64,000 nt of DNA. Origin: Coniferiporia sulphurascens. Its lineage: Eukaryota; Basidiomycota; Agaricomycetes; Hymenochaetales; Hymenochaetaceae. The notes below the pieces were generated by a model, which worked only from the letters and a program-made list of their open reading frames with translations, was not told the DNA's origin and did no database searches. This document shows, one piece after another, positions 24,142 through 36,290 of the stretch. The position numbers and the translations under genes are program-made. The stretch is from NCBI GenBank assembly GCA_002794785.1, contig NBBA01000024.1, positions 1-64,000 on the forward strand, read 5' to 3'. How positions within the stretch are numbered: position 1 is the first letter of the stretch; every line of letters begins with the position of its first letter.

Positions 24142-27100
24142 TTAATCATGTCCAGAATCAGAGTGGGGCACTTCGTCGTCAAGCATGGCGTCATCGACCG
24201 CGTTTTGCGTATCACCGAGGTACCAATTCGGCATCCCGAGTGCTAGTAGAATGGGTACGACTGAAAGTACTGTTGCGGCGATGACCATCGTTTTCATCGT
24301 CGAATCATATGCTAGTGGTATTCGAAGTCGTAAGAAGGCGTGAAAGAAGTTGAAAGGGCTCAGATCAACAGCTATGTAAATTGGAACAGTAAAACGCACC
24401 AGCAATGACGCCCTCGCGGATCGCATTTCCGCGGGGGTACTTGAGCACGTCTGTGATGCTCCCAAAAAGGGCAGTACGCTCATCCGCGGAGAGCTGAGGC
24501 AGATTCTGCGCAAGATTCCCGGGCATTGTATTCGTCCAGATAGCCCCAGCTGCGCGAAAATTAGATTACCAAGAGAAGAGGAGTCCTTTCAGGTCGGCGG
24601 AAAGACGGTGAATGCTGGATAAGACGCACCAACCGCACTGCCTACCGCTCCACCTATCTCCGTCAGGAGGAGTACGACCGCAGTAACCATTGCAACATCC
24701 ACGTGAGACACGCTCGCCTGCGCACCAACCTGCATCGCAGCTGCCGAAAAGCCGCCCGCACCCTGCAGGATTTGTGTCCACACGATCTCAGCCGTCGAAG
24801 CTTGTGCACCGCGCGAGTGGATCATTAGGCCACAGCCACTATTCAACGACTTGTGTTAGCATCCTCTATTCTCCATTAAACTGGCACGGGAGCCGCCATG
24901 AAAAGGAGAGAGGAAGAAAAGGAAGGGATGGAACTCACACTAAACGAATGACGAGCCCGCCGACAAGCACGGGCTTATAGCGGCGCGTCCACCACATGAC
25001 AACACCAGCTATACAACCGAACACGGTGAGTGCGATAGTCTGCGTCTGCATGAAATACGTGGCTTGAAGCGTTGTCCACGGCTTCACGACTAGCACGAAT
25101 GAGTAGAGGTAGACATAAGTGAGGTAGTATGAGAACTGAAAGTTTCGTGAGCATTGTTTCATTGAGCAAGGAATGCATAATGTTGGGTTGTGGAAAGGTA
25201 TAAAAAGAGCAAACGCACGAAGTCAATGAACCCAATCAAACCCGCGAGTACGACGGAGCGGTTCCTTACGAAACGCGGTGCTATTACGGGCCGGCTTGCG
25301 ATGCGTAGGTCCCAAAGTGCGAACAAAACAACCAGTACGAAACCGATTAGTAGCATCGCTATCATAGATGCTGTGTGCGGTGCGAGTGGATATTCATCAG
25401 GTCGATCACCGGAATATGTTAAGATGAGCGAGGAGTATGCATGAGTAGACAAAAGGGGAAGGGGGGGGGAACTAACTGACCATTTTTCCAACCGTTTTTT
25501 GCGCTTTTTGCGAGCGTAAGTGGAAGGAGTATTAGAGCAACGGCAGATCCGAGGAGAATGAGACCAAGGAGATCGAGCTGAGCGGCAGTCCGACTGAAAC
25601 GACGTTTCAAGGTTGGTACAATGTCTACGGGGGACCCAACATAGAATCGCGTGTTGAAATCGAGCGATTACGAAAGGGTACGGAAAGGGTTGTGAATAAA
25701 GCGTAGATATTGGATAGTATAGGGATATTTTACCATTGATTTGGATTCCCTGAGAATCGGGGCTGGCACCTGCGTTCGCATATGAATCATCGATTATGTT
25801 CAGGCGTTTTGCCTTCCTCTCGGCCCAAAATAGGGTTATAATAAGTGGAAGGAGTGTCGCTGGGACGAGGATCGCGAACATGCCATCTGCAAGTACAAGT
25901 TTTGTAAGATGATCAACTTGAAGAACCTGTGTAAGAACCTACAGCCCCATCTCCAGCCACTATGCTTCAAAACAGACGTAGCAATGTTCGGTCCAATGAA
26001 GCCATTGACAAGGAAGGGGAGCGAGGTGAGACTAGACACGAGTGCACGCCACTTAAGTGTGGTGAGGTCCGCGATAATGATTTGCGTCAGGAGCTGGAGG
26101 CCACTAAAACAAGAAAGTGGTAAGGGAAAGTGAAGGGTTCAGCCTTAAGACCAATTCTGATAAATGAAAGAGCGTACGTGTAGCCACTGTTAATCGACGT
26201 GTAAACCATTGTAATTTTCAATACGATGATGTAGTGACACAGGGTTAAAGCCAAAAGTAAGAAAAAATAATGTTCGTACATAATATGAATAATAGGCAAA
26301 GAAAGCCCGAGACAGGGAACGCGTTTCGAGGTGGCACCAGTCCGAAATCATAATAAATGGATAAAAAAATGTACCAGGCACATAGCATGAGCGCGAATCA
26401 AATGGTAAGTATAACTTTGGGTTTCTTGGTCTTATGCAGATACGACCTTGCTGGTAGCACCAACATGCGTGCGAAGAGATTTAATGGCGAAAGTCGAAGA
26501 CAAAAGGAGGAAACATGCTTCGCGCACAAATCGAAAGCGAATTTGTGCAAAACGAACGGAAATAAAAGCGTTGGACCGTGACGAAAGAGAACAATGCTAG
26601 AAGGGAAAGACAATGGGGACGTACACAGCGTAAACCACAATACCACCTGCAATGGTGCCGATGCTTTGTGCAGTCGCGATAATTATGTATCCGATGACGT
26701 AGAAAACCACTGCACAAGTCCTGTGTGAGCACGATTCATCCATTGAAGCACACGGAAGTATTAAAGGGTAGAAGAGGTACTGAACGAGTGAAATCCTATC
26801 GAATTGGGAAAAATGGAGGTATGAAGGAAGGAACATGGACGCACAAACACCGAAATAAGCGTATGCTCGTGAAGTGACATCGGCGACTTTCGCAATAACG
26901 GGCTTTCCCACAGCGACTAGAGCACCCACAGTATTTTGTTATGCAACAACGGGCGACGGGAGGAATATACAGGAGAGAGTTTGTAAGTCGGTAGACGGTC
27001 GGAGATAGGAGTCGAACGTACCGATAACAGACTGAGCAACTTGCACAGACGAGATAAGAGAGTGTTCCCCAAAGGCAGACGCGGCAAACGAGAGATAACT

Positions 27101-27343
27101 ACTCGTCGTCGAAGAGTCGAGAGAGTAGATATAGCTCGCAAGCCCAAGAGACCCGAAAAGGACCCATTTGGAGAAGCGGCCATAGACCTTCTCAGCGGCC
27201 TCGACACGACGGACACCTGTGTGCGCATCCTCCTCGATTGCAAGCTCGTCCGAGGAACGTGCGTTAAAGACGGACGTGCCCGATGCGGATGGTATGCCGT
27301 TCTCGCTATCGGAGTCTTGTTTGTTTTGGTTGACGGTAGACAT
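24142..27343 (-). CDS. MFS siderophore-iron transporter (SIT/ARN family)
   Basis: Twelve exons: 27343-27022, 26916-26851, 26709-26625, 26186-26178, 26103-25943, 25886-25734, 25624-25481, 25370-25219, 25135-24939, 24838-24630, 24549-24400, 24311-24142. They sum to 1818 nt, 605 aa, in frame throughout. A hydrophilic N-terminus precedes about 14 membrane segments. Family blocks are GSLGLASYIYSLDSST, AVGKPVIAKVADVTSRAYAY, GYTGLQLLTQIIIADLTTLKWR, FIGPNIATSVLKHSGWRWGYGMF, SYYLTYVYLYSF, GCGLMIHSRGA and AIWTNTMPGNLAQNLP. Proteins of this family bring Fe(III)-siderophore complexes across the plasma membrane by proton symport. Exon 4 is only 9 nt and encodes Gly-Tyr plus split codons, which restores the AVGYTGLQLL motif. 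Two ATCTGATAA sites in the promoter point to iron repression. Confidence 0.93.
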
Positions 27344-27538
27344 AAGGAGGAGACGGTGAGGAGCGGCTAAAGGAAGCGGGAGACGGTCTGGGGTGTCTCT
27401 GACGTACCTATGTTTTCATCTTGAGCTAATAAACGGTAAGGGAATTTGGAGTCGTTAGACATGATTCCATGCACCTCGCAGCGTCTAAAGCTTGGCGGGT
27501 GATGTCGTCGTGGTCGAAGGGTGAGAGGAAGTGAAATC

Positions 27539-27582
27539 TTATCAGATGCCCAGCCGACCCGCTTGATTCGTGCTTATCAGAT
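27539..27582 (-). promoter_or_regulatory. Two iron-repressor GATA sites (ATCTGATAA) upstream of the siderophore transporter
   Basis: On the transporter's coding strand ATCTGATAA occurs at 27547-27539 and again at 27582-27574, about 196-240 bases before the start codon. ATC(A/T)GATAA is the known site of the fungal iron GATA repressors (Urbs1, SreA, Fep1). Two exact copies 35 bases apart make a working operator likely. Binding is inferred. Confidence 0.7.
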
Positions 27583-28023
27583 ACCTCGCGGATCTTTTTT
27601 TCGTTCATTTTTTCAACCTTACAAGCGAAGGGCATTCTTAGATCCTTAAAAGTCTGGTGCAGTCGTGCTTCTATTCCGCTGATACAAACGCTCGTCCCAT
27701 TATATACGGTCAGCTTCCTTACGGCCCCAACTTGCAGTTTCAATGACTAAAACTAGAGCGGGTCGGAGACACGGTTCTCCCGTGCCGACGCTAAACGACA
27801 TACCCGTATCTTTTCTGCGCCCGCACCTCCTCCCCACACTCACACGTGTATGTCTTCTCTCAGCTCCTCCGGATGCTCGATCAGCATCGGTTAATTAAAG
27901 CCGACAACGCTACCGGTCAAATGGACGAAACAATATACATGATCTCTAATACCGCTTGGCGTTGCGCAGCCGAACCTCATGCCATCATGATGTGAGGGTT
28001 GTGCGCATCGCTCATGCTCCAGT

Positions 28024-28746
28024 CTAGATCTCGTAGTTTTGTGACCTTTCACTGACATCTGCTGTAGTGCAGACGGCCTCTGCGACTCCCGGTGCGAACG
28101 TCTTTCTGATATATGCCGCAACGGCGTCTAATTCGTTCGTTATGACACCACTTGTCCAGATTTTCTCTTCGTCATCGACCTCCCAGCGTTTCTCCGTCCA
28201 CTGCACATCCGGTGCCAGCTGCTTGAGTTTGGTTAAAAGCATGCGAGGCCCCGTAGCACGCTTGCCTTTCAGCACGCCTGAACGCGCTACGGGAAAGACT
28301 CCTGTGCATATCGTGAAAAGTACGCGCACTTCGTTGAACTTCGATCGGATGAAATCCAACTCGGCCTGTGTGGGCTGGTACTTGGACTCTTGTCCCGGAA
28401 CAATAAGGTAGTCTAGTTTCCCAGTATCCTCGAGCGAGTGCTATATTTACAACGATGAATTTCCGTTTTTATGGTGTGAACAGGTACTCATCTAGCTTAC
28501 GGTTATCAGAACCTTCGCCCCAGCCGTCATTGGAGCATGAGTCCCTGGTCCGCTCTCCGATATGTAAATAATTTCAAAGTCCTGAGCTTTTGCCAGCGTG
28601 TCTTCAGAAACCTGCATGGTTTTGAGGAATCCTGGCGTGCACAGTCCGAAAAGATCTACAGCGGACATGTCGAGCAACTGTATCTCTGTGCCCATAAGCA
28701 GCACCCCGATTCTAAGCGAAGTAGATTGGGAGGTTGCTTCTAGCAT
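28024..28746 (-). CDS. DJ-1/PfpI-family (class I glutamine amidotransferase-like) protein
   Basis: Two exons (28746-28501, 28428-28024) give 216 aa. The core starts RIGVLLMGTEIQLLDMSAVDLFG, followed by FEIIYISESGPG, LDYLIVPGQES, and the nucleophile elbow LFTICTGVFPVARSGVL with Cys at about 123. The fold is that of DJ-1/PfpI/isonitrile-hydratase-like proteins. The residues after the elbow read GKRATGPRM, where many relatives have an ATTHW/ATTN block, so the usual catalytic His is not seen and hydrolase activity is doubtful. The start codon was chosen because the fold begins within 12 residues of it and a TATA box lies 72 bases upstream. The specific substrate is unknown. Confidence 0.83.
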
Positions 28747-28817
28747 TTTTGAAGGACAAGGGCGAGGATGGATAAGTCCAGTTACGCAGGCTGAGTGCGT
28801 TGGGATGCTGCTCGTCC

Positions 28818-28824
28818 TTATATA
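28818..28824 (-). promoter_or_regulatory. TATA box of the DJ-1-like gene
   Basis: TATATAA on the reverse strand, 72 bases before the start codon at 28746. Confidence 0.5.
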
Positions 28825-30467
28825 CGCCAATAATTGACCATTGATTAGCCCGTATCCGGGTCTCTCGGGATCCATCCACTAGAACCCTTTCATTCCGAGC
28901 GTCCCGGATGATAGCACCAGAACCTATGATATCCGATGGAACACGATTTACAGGTCATATGTAGGGTCAATCGCATCCAACCGTGGTTTAATTTGGGTCG
29001 CTTATCAAGATCAAATCATATGTTCTATCGTATGACCTCTCTTACAAAGTCACATTCAAGACAAATATTGATCTCAAATCAGAGACATCTCGAAATTTCA
29101 CCGAAAAAAGTGGTAATAAATACTTATATGCTGTGCAACAGTCCAGAAGAACTCTTTCAATTCTCCACCCATGGCGTGGAGGCAGAAAATACAAGTTTTG
29201 TCTGAGGATGTGACTTTGTAAGAGAGGTATGAAAGCACACTATATGTGTGTGCTCTTGTCACTGACTAGTTGTCTTTAGGTATAGTGCACACATATGCTT
29301 TACATATTTTATTCACGTATACAACTCATCCACAAGAACTATGTCTATTTTTTTAAAATATTTTAGTGCGCGCATAAGATCTTCATGTCCTAGGCGCGAA
29401 CATGATGATTTAGGGCGTCAAGAAAAATCTCAAGTGCCGCACACGCAGTAGGTATCGCCAAAGACATTGCATCATATGTGGCAGTTTCTATGCACCCCAT
29501 TTGCGTGAAATTTATTGTTCCAGGGTTGCACGGCGCCGTGTACCCTTGCGGAACATAAAAAGAAGCGTGAGTTTACCGCTCATTGCTGCCCGCGTGTGTA
29601 AAAACATCTATGTGACATGAGTAATACATCCCCTCCCCCCCCCCCAAAAAAAAAGGCGGTCGCATCATTCACAGCACCGGGAAAACGGAAAGCCTGGCCA
29701 ACTATTACGACGTCGACCGAGCCGTTGGCGTCGATTCTTCCAGCGTCCGTGTCCCTAGACCTGTTTTTCGGGGATCTTTAGGGCATCTCAAACACAGCGT
29801 ACGCGCACGATGCGGCTCCCTTTCCAAAGGTGCCTCCCAGGACTACTAATACGCACGCTATGTAAGGGGACCGCACGAGAGCGTTCAGGAACGCGTAGAT
29901 CGAGTAACTCGCATGATGCAAACTGATTGTAGTCATCGCACCGACCGGCCCAGTGTAGGCACGCAACAAATTTGAGCCTAGGGGTCTCAGTCACGGTCCG
30001 GTCTCAAATTCGGGTAGGAAGTAAAAATATTCAAGGAAACGGATAAGAAGCAGAATACATGTCTCCAGCGTGGAACATGGTGTCTTTAGTGCGGAGAGAC
30101 TGCCCGTGAGAACATCCTCTTACTGTTGGTTTTCAGCAATTTGCGGCGCGTGAAAAGGCTTTCCGTACGCCAACCTAGATATACTGTAACCAGTAGATAA
30201 CCGCGCGAGGGAAAACCGAGCGCATACAAGCAGTAAGAATTCCACGGAAAACAATTCAAACTCCGACGCCGTCTTGGCGTCGAGCTCGAACTTCAACTGA
30301 GAAGGCTGTCCCTTGCTCAACTAGGATTAAGCTGATGTAGAATAGCTTCGCCTCCCCACTCTATGTGAGCTCCCCACATATGTTAATATATATACCAGTT
30401 CTGAGGTGAGCCTATTCTCAGCTGCGGTATGTTTTGTTTCGGAAATATCAATCTTCAAGTGTTCACT
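28825..30467. other. Gene-poor AT-rich stretch
   Basis: No frame could be supported. It includes the C11A9 homopolymer run at 29635-29654. Confidence 0.5.
29635..29654. repeat. Homopolymer run C11A9
   Basis: Eleven C followed directly by nine A. The exact lengths may be unreliable in any assembly. Confidence 0.8.
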
Positions 30468-32890
30468 TACAAGTGCTCCGAGTCCACATGGACTCGGTAC
30501 ATCTCTCAGCCACTGAGCTCCGTCCGCCCACAGCGTTTAAACGCTCATGCTAGCGTTTATACATATCAACGGATATTGTATCAGTTGCTTGAAGGGCTCA
30601 GTAGAGGCGGTCAACACATTTGGATGTCGAAACGTCTTGTACAGAGAGTGACTCTGAGTGAGACGATATAATACTTTCAGGGGCTTAATTCCACGCTAAC
30701 CTTTGTTAAACAGATTCTATAGGTTTACGGAACTTGTGGAGACGCAAGTGCAAGCTAAGATATGCCTTACATCAAGACCTAACTAAGCGCCCTCGTTTGT
30801 CCCTCAGGTGCGATGACTTTGGACCTCTTGTCATTTGCCGACGCGATATTAGATCCCAAAGGGAAAGGGTAAGATAATACGATCTGGTACTTTTCTGACG
30901 GGCCTTATACCAATGCACTTGACCGCTTCCAAATTCATATTTAAAGAGTACATCAATATGTAGTAAAGGCACAAACTTCCATCAGTAGCTCGAAGCCTCA
31001 AGATTCATTGCACCGCGAATGTCCATACTCCCTCCTGCCCCTCCGCTACATGAACTACATGAAGCCAAACTTGTTTCTGACTCTGCTATTGCACAAGTAG
31101 CACAATACCTAGAAACTGTTGTGTATGAAAACAAAGTCTTTAAGGTGAGTAGTATACCCTGCACGCGTATCGAGTTTTTGCTCATTGAAGCGCAAGTATA
31201 CCGTAGGTTAGTTCACGTCGAAACCTTCACAGAGCCAATCCAGCAACTCACTTTATTAAGTCACGGCACTGACTTGTCTGGTAAACTACTCACTACTTCC
31301 AATTGATTCCACTGTATGCTAATCTTCGAGTAGGTCTACGATTACATGTTAACCTTGGGGGACGAGGTATGGTATTCCAACTTTTTTTTCGAGTTCTCGA
31401 ATCAGATTAATCCGTTTCTAGATACAACTCGTTTGGTCATCCAGATTCTCACCCATTAATTGTATCTACTGCCTGAATCGCATGACTAGCTTCGGGTCTG
31501 CGTTCCTGCAAATGTATTGTGAGTAATTCAGTTAATATCGGCCTAGCAATCTTTAAATTATCCCTTCATCAGTGCTTTTTATAGGCACTAGTGCAAAAGT
31601 GAGTCAGCTGTTCCTTTGCTTTTGCAATATGCTCAACACATCCGAAGTCTTGCAAAGAGGCACTCCTTGCACTGACATGTCAGTGGCTATACGCCCGTGC
31701 ATGACAAATTAACTAACAAGTGGTCTTCACTAATGTCTAGTGATGGAAGTTATAATTATTCTGATCGGCGAGCGTACGCGGTTGAAACTCACTTCTCAAC
31801 GAACAAGTGGCACTAATAGCATTCAGTCGCCCTATTTGTGAGGGTGTGCGCTATATGGAGCTTTAGGAGGTCCATACTCATCCTCTGTGCAATGGTTTAC
31901 GTGGCATGAAGGAGGTTTCGTAACTTCGGGGCGACGACACAACTAATTATCCTGAAGCCTGGGTCAGCAGTATTAGTTTATCTGGTAGTGGCATCAACAG
32001 AAGATGCCTCAGTTGGTGCGTCTGAGTTATCTTGCTAAACAAACCTACATATCAACTCGGCCACCAGGAACGTTGCGCGGGCTGTATAGTCATGGTTGTG
32101 GCATTTCATTAAAGACCAAAGGAATGTGGACTTGGTTTTGTATCGTTCTCTTTGATGAAACCTGTGCGTAGCCGTCCTTCATAATCCACCATACTGCAGA
32201 CTGACTGATCCCTTATATGCGTCACACTGCAGTGAGCATGGCGCTTATTATGCTTAAAGCAGTGTACTCAAGTGAGCGTGTAAGCCTTGGACCTCTACCG
32301 GTGGTGCGGCTAACTCCCGAACTTGCCGAAGGGCATACGTCATTTGCAGGGACATTAGGAATGATGGTCAAGGATGGTGGGCACTCTCCTCTTGTCCGAT
32401 CTCAGAGGCTAATATATTGTAGGCATCATATACTACGTCTGCGTTCTCCGTGAGCAAATTTGCACTATAAACATAGCTTATCCAATTAAAGACCTTGCAT
32501 GCAGTAATTTCAGCCGGTAATCTGACTGGCGTATTTCTTTTGGTAGTGAGTGACTTGCCGACATCTTTCCCTTCGGAGACCCCCCTGATTTTAACTCCTA
32601 GGGGACCATGCAGATGCTTGTTATGATGTATGCTTTAAAATATCCGACGCCAGAACATTAGACTTTCTAACACCTCACCTTCAGAATGCAAACAATGCTG
32701 CACAGCATTTTCTTTGCTCGCTTTATGTTGCGGCTGCGCGGCGCGCTCGTTTAATGGGAGGAACGTAGCCGTTGTTGACAAGCTTACAGTGTGCACGCTT
32801 TCCTGTTGGCGATGCCGGAGACACTGAGAATGCTATTCTGTGGGCACTTCGTCCATGCGACGTCTGGCAATTAAAGATGAATTTCGAAGT
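30468..32890. repeat. Direct duplication, copy A (about 2.4 kb)
   Basis: Collinear with 33880-36290, with offset falling from about 3.41 to 3.38 kb because of indels. I judge identity at roughly 80-90 percent by eye. Matching landmarks are CTGAGCTC near 30520/33917, the CCATACTCCCTCCTG start at 31022/34421, GATTACATGTTAACCTTGG at 31340/34719, and TTAGACTTTCTAACACCTC near 32660/36045. The ends are approximate. Confidence 0.8.
31019..32500 (+). pseudogene. DUF6533-like multi-spanning membrane protein gene, copy A (relic or divergent)
   Basis: Short exon-like frames follow the DUF6533 order. 31019-31144 starts MSILPPAPPLHE. 31334-31366 encodes VYDYMLTLGDE, the hallmark YDYLLT..E. 31422 onward encodes IQLVWSSRFSPINCIYCLNR. 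Near 31850 an RAIWSFRRSILIL frame matches the usual RVYALY segment. 32050-32180 encodes STRPPGTLRGLYSHG and WTWFCIVLFDETC. Near 32430 is GIIYYVCVLRE. These proteins are basidiomycete-specific and of unknown function, with about seven helices. I could not join all exons without stops, the first helix is weak, and a TAG follows DETCA where copy B has Trp-Trp. A functional gene with unusual splicing is possible. Confidence 0.45.
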
Positions 32891-33879
32891 GTTTTAAATT
32901 AATTTACCCGTTCTTTCAGCATTGTTCATCTGTAGTTGAAAATAAAGAGGTAGCGGGCTTCAAGCTCGTTTTTCTTAACAATTCTCCCGGAGTTTGTGAT
33001 AAGCTGATGTCGTTGTATCACAAATGTATGCACACGCCACGGCATGTATTGTACCGCCTCAGGATTCCGGTGTTTTGCTACACCTCTCTTATCGCATATG
33101 AGTTTTTCTGGTACGACAGTGCTGCTTAAGTTTAAGTTTGAGCTACGAACAAATTCATCGCCATGATGTACTGAGCAAGGCGATCATCCCGAGGCCTACG
33201 TATTCATCAGCTTTGGCTGACTAAAATCTTAGGCGTCCGTTTACAGTTTCAATGGCGCACATTTACATATAAAAAAAACGGAAAAAATCTTGCAATTGCA
33301 TGTAAGAGCATATAATCAAATGAATAATGCTAAATGTATGTAAGATTTTGGGGGCCTCTAGCAAGCATTGTATAATACTTATGCACAGTTACAAGATTGT
33401 TAGTCCCTTAAGGAAATTGTACTTGATCATAATATTCATTGATCTTCTAAATACATATAAAAGTGCCCAGTGCTTATGTGCACTAGTACCTCTAGTTAAA
33501 TTATACATGCATACTAGCACACTTGTCTATCGAGCGAACCTTATAAAACTGTAAGTGGCATGCAAAGCCCGCAATCCAAGCACACCCATATAAAGCAATT
33601 ACTTGAAATAACAATTATATTAGCAAGTACTGAAATTACAAAGTATATATAGTGGAATAGGACTGAACGGCACCAGCAAACCCTTCAAGCCTTTGCTCCA
33701 ATGACATCTCACCAACAAGCAAAGGGCCAATGATGAGGCGGTGTCGGAACTGGCATAGATGTCACGCGATGTAGGGTATCTTAATGCATTATGGCTGTGC
33801 TGAAGTGAGTCCACACCGAGCCAGGAGCACTGTTATATACCGCGGCAGGGTTCTGAAAACAGCAGTTCGTTTACTTATA
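32891..33879. other. AT-rich spacer between the two duplicated units
   Basis: Not part of the duplication. It has A-runs near 33270-33290. No supported gene was seen. Confidence 0.5.
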
Positions 33880-36290
33880 CTAGGTGCTCCACGGAATCTT
33901 GGGACAACTTTCCGGCTCTGAGCTCTGTTCGCCCACAGCTTTAAACGCTCATACTCGCCTAATATACCGATGACTATTGGACCATCTGGCAAAGAAGAAA
34001 GTATAAATGGCGACGAATCAGTTGGTCTCAGTAGAGGTAATCAAAAAATTCGGGAATCAAACCGCCTTGTACAGAAAGTGATATAATACTTTCCGGTGGT
34101 ATTAAATGTCACGCCGACCTCAGTTGAACCAATTCCAGTATGGGTTTCCAAGGAAGGCGACGCATGTGTAAGCTAAAGGATTCCTTACATCAAGATCTAA
34201 ACAGGCACCTGTGTTTCCCCCTCGGGTGCGACGACCCCGAACCTCCAACGCATCTGCAGACATGATATCAGATACCAAAGGGAGTGGGTAAGATACTATG
34301 GTCTGGCCTACCGACGATGAACCTTATACCATTGTCCTTGACAGCTATTTAGACGGTACACCAGTATGCAGCGAAGGCACAAACTTCCTTCCGTTAGCGT
34401 CTAGACTCATATCGAGAATGCCCATACTCCCTCCTGTCCCTCCGCTCCATGGACTATATGAAACTATACCTGGTCTAGACTCTCTCACGCAATTCCTAGA
34501 CTCTGTTGTATATGAAAATCACGTCTTTAAGGTAGGTCATATACCCTGCACGCATACCGAGTTTCTCCTCACTATAGTTCAAGTACACCGCAGGTCAGTT
34601 CACGTCGAAGTCTGAAATCCAATCCAGCAATTAACATTGCAAAGTCTCGGCACTGACGTGTCTGGTAAACTACTCACTACCCTCAGTTGATTGTATCTCA
34701 ATGTTTGCGCAGGTATACGATTACATGTTAACCTTGGAGGATGAGGTACGGTATTCTACCTCTTTCTTACAAATGCTAGAATCAGTTTAATCCGTTTCCA
34801 GATACAACTTGTCTGGTCATCCAGACTTTCGCATGTCAATTGTATTTACTTCCTGAATCGCATGACTAGTCTCGTGTCTGGATTCTTGCAAATCTATCGT
34901 GAGTGACTCAATAAGTCAGCCTAGTAAATTTGTCATTCTCCCTTCGCCAGTGCTTTTTATAGCCACCAGTAACGAAGTAAGACAGTTCCTCATTTTGCTT
35001 TTTCCATATGCTCAACATATCCGCAGGCATGCAAGGGAGCATTCCTTGCAGTGACATGTCAGTGGCCAGACGCCCATACATGGCAATGTAACTAACAACT
35101 AATCTTCACTAATTTCTAGTGATGGAAACTACAGTTATTCTGATCGGCGAGCGTAGGCGGTCGGAATTCTATTTCAAAGAACAAGTGACACTAATAGCAT
35201 TCAGTCGCTCTATTCATAAGGGTGTGCGCTATATGGAGCTTCAATAGGGCTATAATCATTCTCCTCGCACTTGTTTACGTGGTATGAAGAAGGTCTCGCA
35301 ACTTTGAGAGACAGACACAACTAATTATCTCAAAGCCTGGGTCAGCGATATTAATTTATCTGGTAGTGGCGGCAGCAGAAAGTACCGCAGCTGGTGCGTC
35401 TGATTTATTTCGTTAAACAAACCTTTATATCAACTCGGCCATCAGAGACGTTGCGCGGGTTATATAAGAACGGTTGTTCCGTTTCATTGGATACCAAAGG
35501 AATCTGGGTTTGGTTTTGTATCATTCTCTTAGATGAGACCTGTGCGTGGTGGTCCTCTATAATCCACCATACCGCAGACTGACCGACCCCTTGTATGGGT
35601 CACAGTAAGCATGGCGCTTACTATGCTGAAAGCATTCAAGTTGTATTCGAGTGAGTATGTAAGCTTTAGATCTTTACCGGTGGTGTAGCTAACTCCCGGA
35701 CTTGCTGGAGAGCATACGTCACTTTCGGGGACATTACGAATGATGGTCAAAGATGGTAAGCACTCTCCTCTTGTCCGATCTCAGAAGCTAATATATTGTA
35801 GGCATCATATATTACGTCTGCGTTCTCCGTGAGCAGTTTTACACTATAAACTTCGCCTATTAAATTTAAGGCCCTGCACATGTATGCAGTACTTTCAGCC
35901 GGTAATCTGACTGGAATATTTCTTTTGAAAGTGAGCGGCTTGCTGATATCTTTCGTTTCGGGGACCCTCCTGACGCTCACTCCTAGGGGACCATTCGGTT
36001 GCTTGCTATGATGTACGTTCTCAGAATATTTGAGGCCAGAACATTAGACTTTCTAACACCTCACTTTCAGAATGCAAACAATGCTGCACAGCATTTTGTT
36101 CGCTCGCTTTATGTTACGGCTACGCGGATTGCACTATTAGGAGGAACTGAGCCGTGGTCGACAAACTTGTAGTACGGCGTGCACGCTTTCCCGTTGCCCA
36201 TGCCCATGCCGGAAACCCTCGCAACGTTGTCTTATATGCATTTTGTCTATGCTACGCTTTAACGCTTAAAGATGCGGTCTAAAGTACTCG
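33880..36290. repeat. Direct duplication, copy B (about 2.4 kb)
   Basis: Second unit of the duplication described for 30468-32890, in the same orientation. Homology fades beyond the GTGCACGCTTTCC landmark near 36178. Confidence 0.8.
34418..35880 (+). pseudogene. DUF6533-like multi-spanning membrane protein gene, copy B (relic or divergent)
   Basis: Same exon-like series as copy A. 34418-34531 starts MPILPPVPPLHG. 34713-34745 encodes VYDYMLTLEDE. 34802 onward encodes IQLVWSSRLSHVNCIYFLNR and TSLVSGFLQIY. Near 35224 RVCAIWSFNRAIIILLALV matches the RVYALY...ILLL segment better than copy A does. 35400-35570 encodes STRPSETLRGLYKNG and VWFCIILLDETCAWW. Near 35805 is GIIYYVCVLRE. Exon sequences seem to differ mostly by conservative changes while the lengths stay similar, which suggests past selection. 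A frame open upstream from 34298 could extend the first exon. Full splicing could not be resolved. Confidence 0.45.
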
